Of a stretch of 14,822 bases of DNA, positions 14,272 through 14,822 are shown in pieces. Within the stretch, counting starts at the first letter, position 1. Every line of letters begins with the position of its first letter. The notes under the pieces were generated by a model. That model was not told the DNA's origin, ran no database searches, and was given only the letters and a program-made list of their open reading frames with translations. Made by a program: the position numbers and the translations under genes. Origin of the DNA: Cyanobacteria bacterium OH_SFB_17 (lineage in GTDB: Bacteria; Cyanobacteriota; Vampirovibrionia; Gastranaerophilales; Gastranaerophilaceae); NCBI GenBank assembly GCA_023395735.1, contig JAEWYI010000035.1, positions 1-14,822 of the forward strand. The letters run 5' to 3'.

Positions 14272-14822
14272 ATGGGGTATAATTATTATTTGATTCACAG
14301 CAGTCATTATATAGAAATTGACGAAAAGCAAGAAAACTTAAGTGCGCCAAGTCCGATTTTGTCTTTTTTACATGAAACTATAATGTCTTATATGCAAGAG
14401 CTTTCTTATTATCTTTCAAAACTTGCTGATTTAGGCATCACTAATGAGACGATAAAGGACAATATTATCTTGGTTCTTTCAGGATTGGCTGCAAATTATG
14501 ATTATAGTGAGCAGCAATTTATGAATATGATTTCTGTTATGTACAGAGACTTGACACAGGCAAAAGAGATTTATTCAAGCATTTGCTATAAGCATAATCT
14601 AAAATCCGTTTTTATAAAACAATTAGTTAAAGACCCTAAAAAAATGACATTTTCAGACATGATAAAAATGGGAGAAAAAACTTTTAAAGAAAAATTCAGC
14701 AAATACACTCCAGAGCAAATGCATCTTTTTGAATTTGTTTTGAGTGTTATAAAAAACGTAAACGTATGCTTGTCGACTTTGAATGAAGCAGGGATTGATA
14801 TCACAAAAGAATACCATTTTGT
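14272..14822 (+). CDS. Second Hcp-like paralogue (partial, 3' end outside the window)
   Basis: An open frame from ATG at 14272 runs to the window edge (183 full codons). AGGAGA at 14261-14266 is a strong ribosome binding site, overlapping the previous stop. The visible part aligns with the first 185 residues of the preceding Hcp-like protein: ELSYYLSKLADLGITNE matches ELAFYVLRLKNLGITNE, IYSSICYKHNL matches LYEKVCNERNL, and MIKMGEKTFKEK matches AIRKGEKYYIKK. This is the N-terminal helical domain of Hcp. The two cysteines still present in the first copy are gone here (MGYNYYLIHSSHYIEIDEKQ), so no N-terminal 4Fe-4S cluster can form. Whether the C-terminal cluster ligands survive cannot be seen. 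The pair looks like a tandem duplication that has diverged. Confidence 0.85.
   Translation, partial: MGYNYYLIHSSHYIEIDEKQENLSAPSPILSFLHETIMSYMQELSYYLSKLADLGITNETIKDNIILVLSGLAANYDYSEQQFMNMISVMYRDLTQAKEIYSSICYKHNLKSVFIKQLVKDPKKMTFSDMIKMGEKTFKEKFSKYTPEQMHLFEFVLSVIKNVNVCLSTLNEAGIDITKEYHF

Noticed and set aside
1..14822. CRISPR arrays, tRNA or rRNA genes, insertion sequences, attachment sites
   Set aside because: I looked for regular spaced repeats, cloverleaf patterns, transposase motifs and terminal repeats on both strands and saw none.

Overview
The window is AT-rich bacterial chromosome with tightly packed genes. The gene content fits a flagellated, Gram-negative-type bacterium that makes lysine and peptidoglycan through LL-diaminopimelate aminotransferase. 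My best guess is a gut-type member of the Gastranaerophilales/Melainabacteria (Vampirovibrionia), the non-photosynthetic sister group of cyanobacteria. This rests on base composition, the flhB-flhA plus LL-DAP aminotransferase context and the style of the uncharacterised proteins. It is an inference, and a low-GC Firmicute is not excluded.

Region 1 (1-6521, + strand) is a flagellar export and signalling operon. It holds the 3' end of flhB, full flhA, a YcgR-like PilZ protein, a small two-helix membrane protein, a HAMP histidine kinase, a response regulator with an HD-GYP phosphodiesterase output, and a short fold-type-I PLP decarboxylase-like protein. Spacings are short or overlapping throughout. 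A c-di-GMP-degrading response regulator and a c-di-GMP-binding protein next to flhBA suggest a local circuit that adjusts motility.

Region 2 (6549-9472, - strand) is a three-gene operon of unrecognised proteins: a CPHG/CPIC cysteine-motif protein, a multi-pass membrane protein built from a two-fold internal repeat, and a small helical protein. It has its own good sigma-70-type promoter and a structured leader. The leader carries the core sequence pattern of a cobalamin riboswitch and ends in a helix that can hide the ribosome binding site of the first gene. This is the most interesting part of the window, because none of the three proteins looks like a cobalamin gene.

Region 3 (9496-12509, - strand) holds a secreted TPR protein overlapping the end of an LL-diaminopimelate aminotransferase (dapL type) gene, and then a CgeB-like glycosyltransferase.

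Region 4 (12657-14822, + strand) is divergent from region 3. It has two consecutive paralogues of the hybrid cluster protein (Hcp) fold. The complete one keeps the length and many surrounding motifs of Hcp but has lost all the cysteines that hold the hybrid Fe-S-O cluster. The second also lacks the N-terminal cysteines and runs off the window. They look like re-purposed, cluster-less Hcp proteins.
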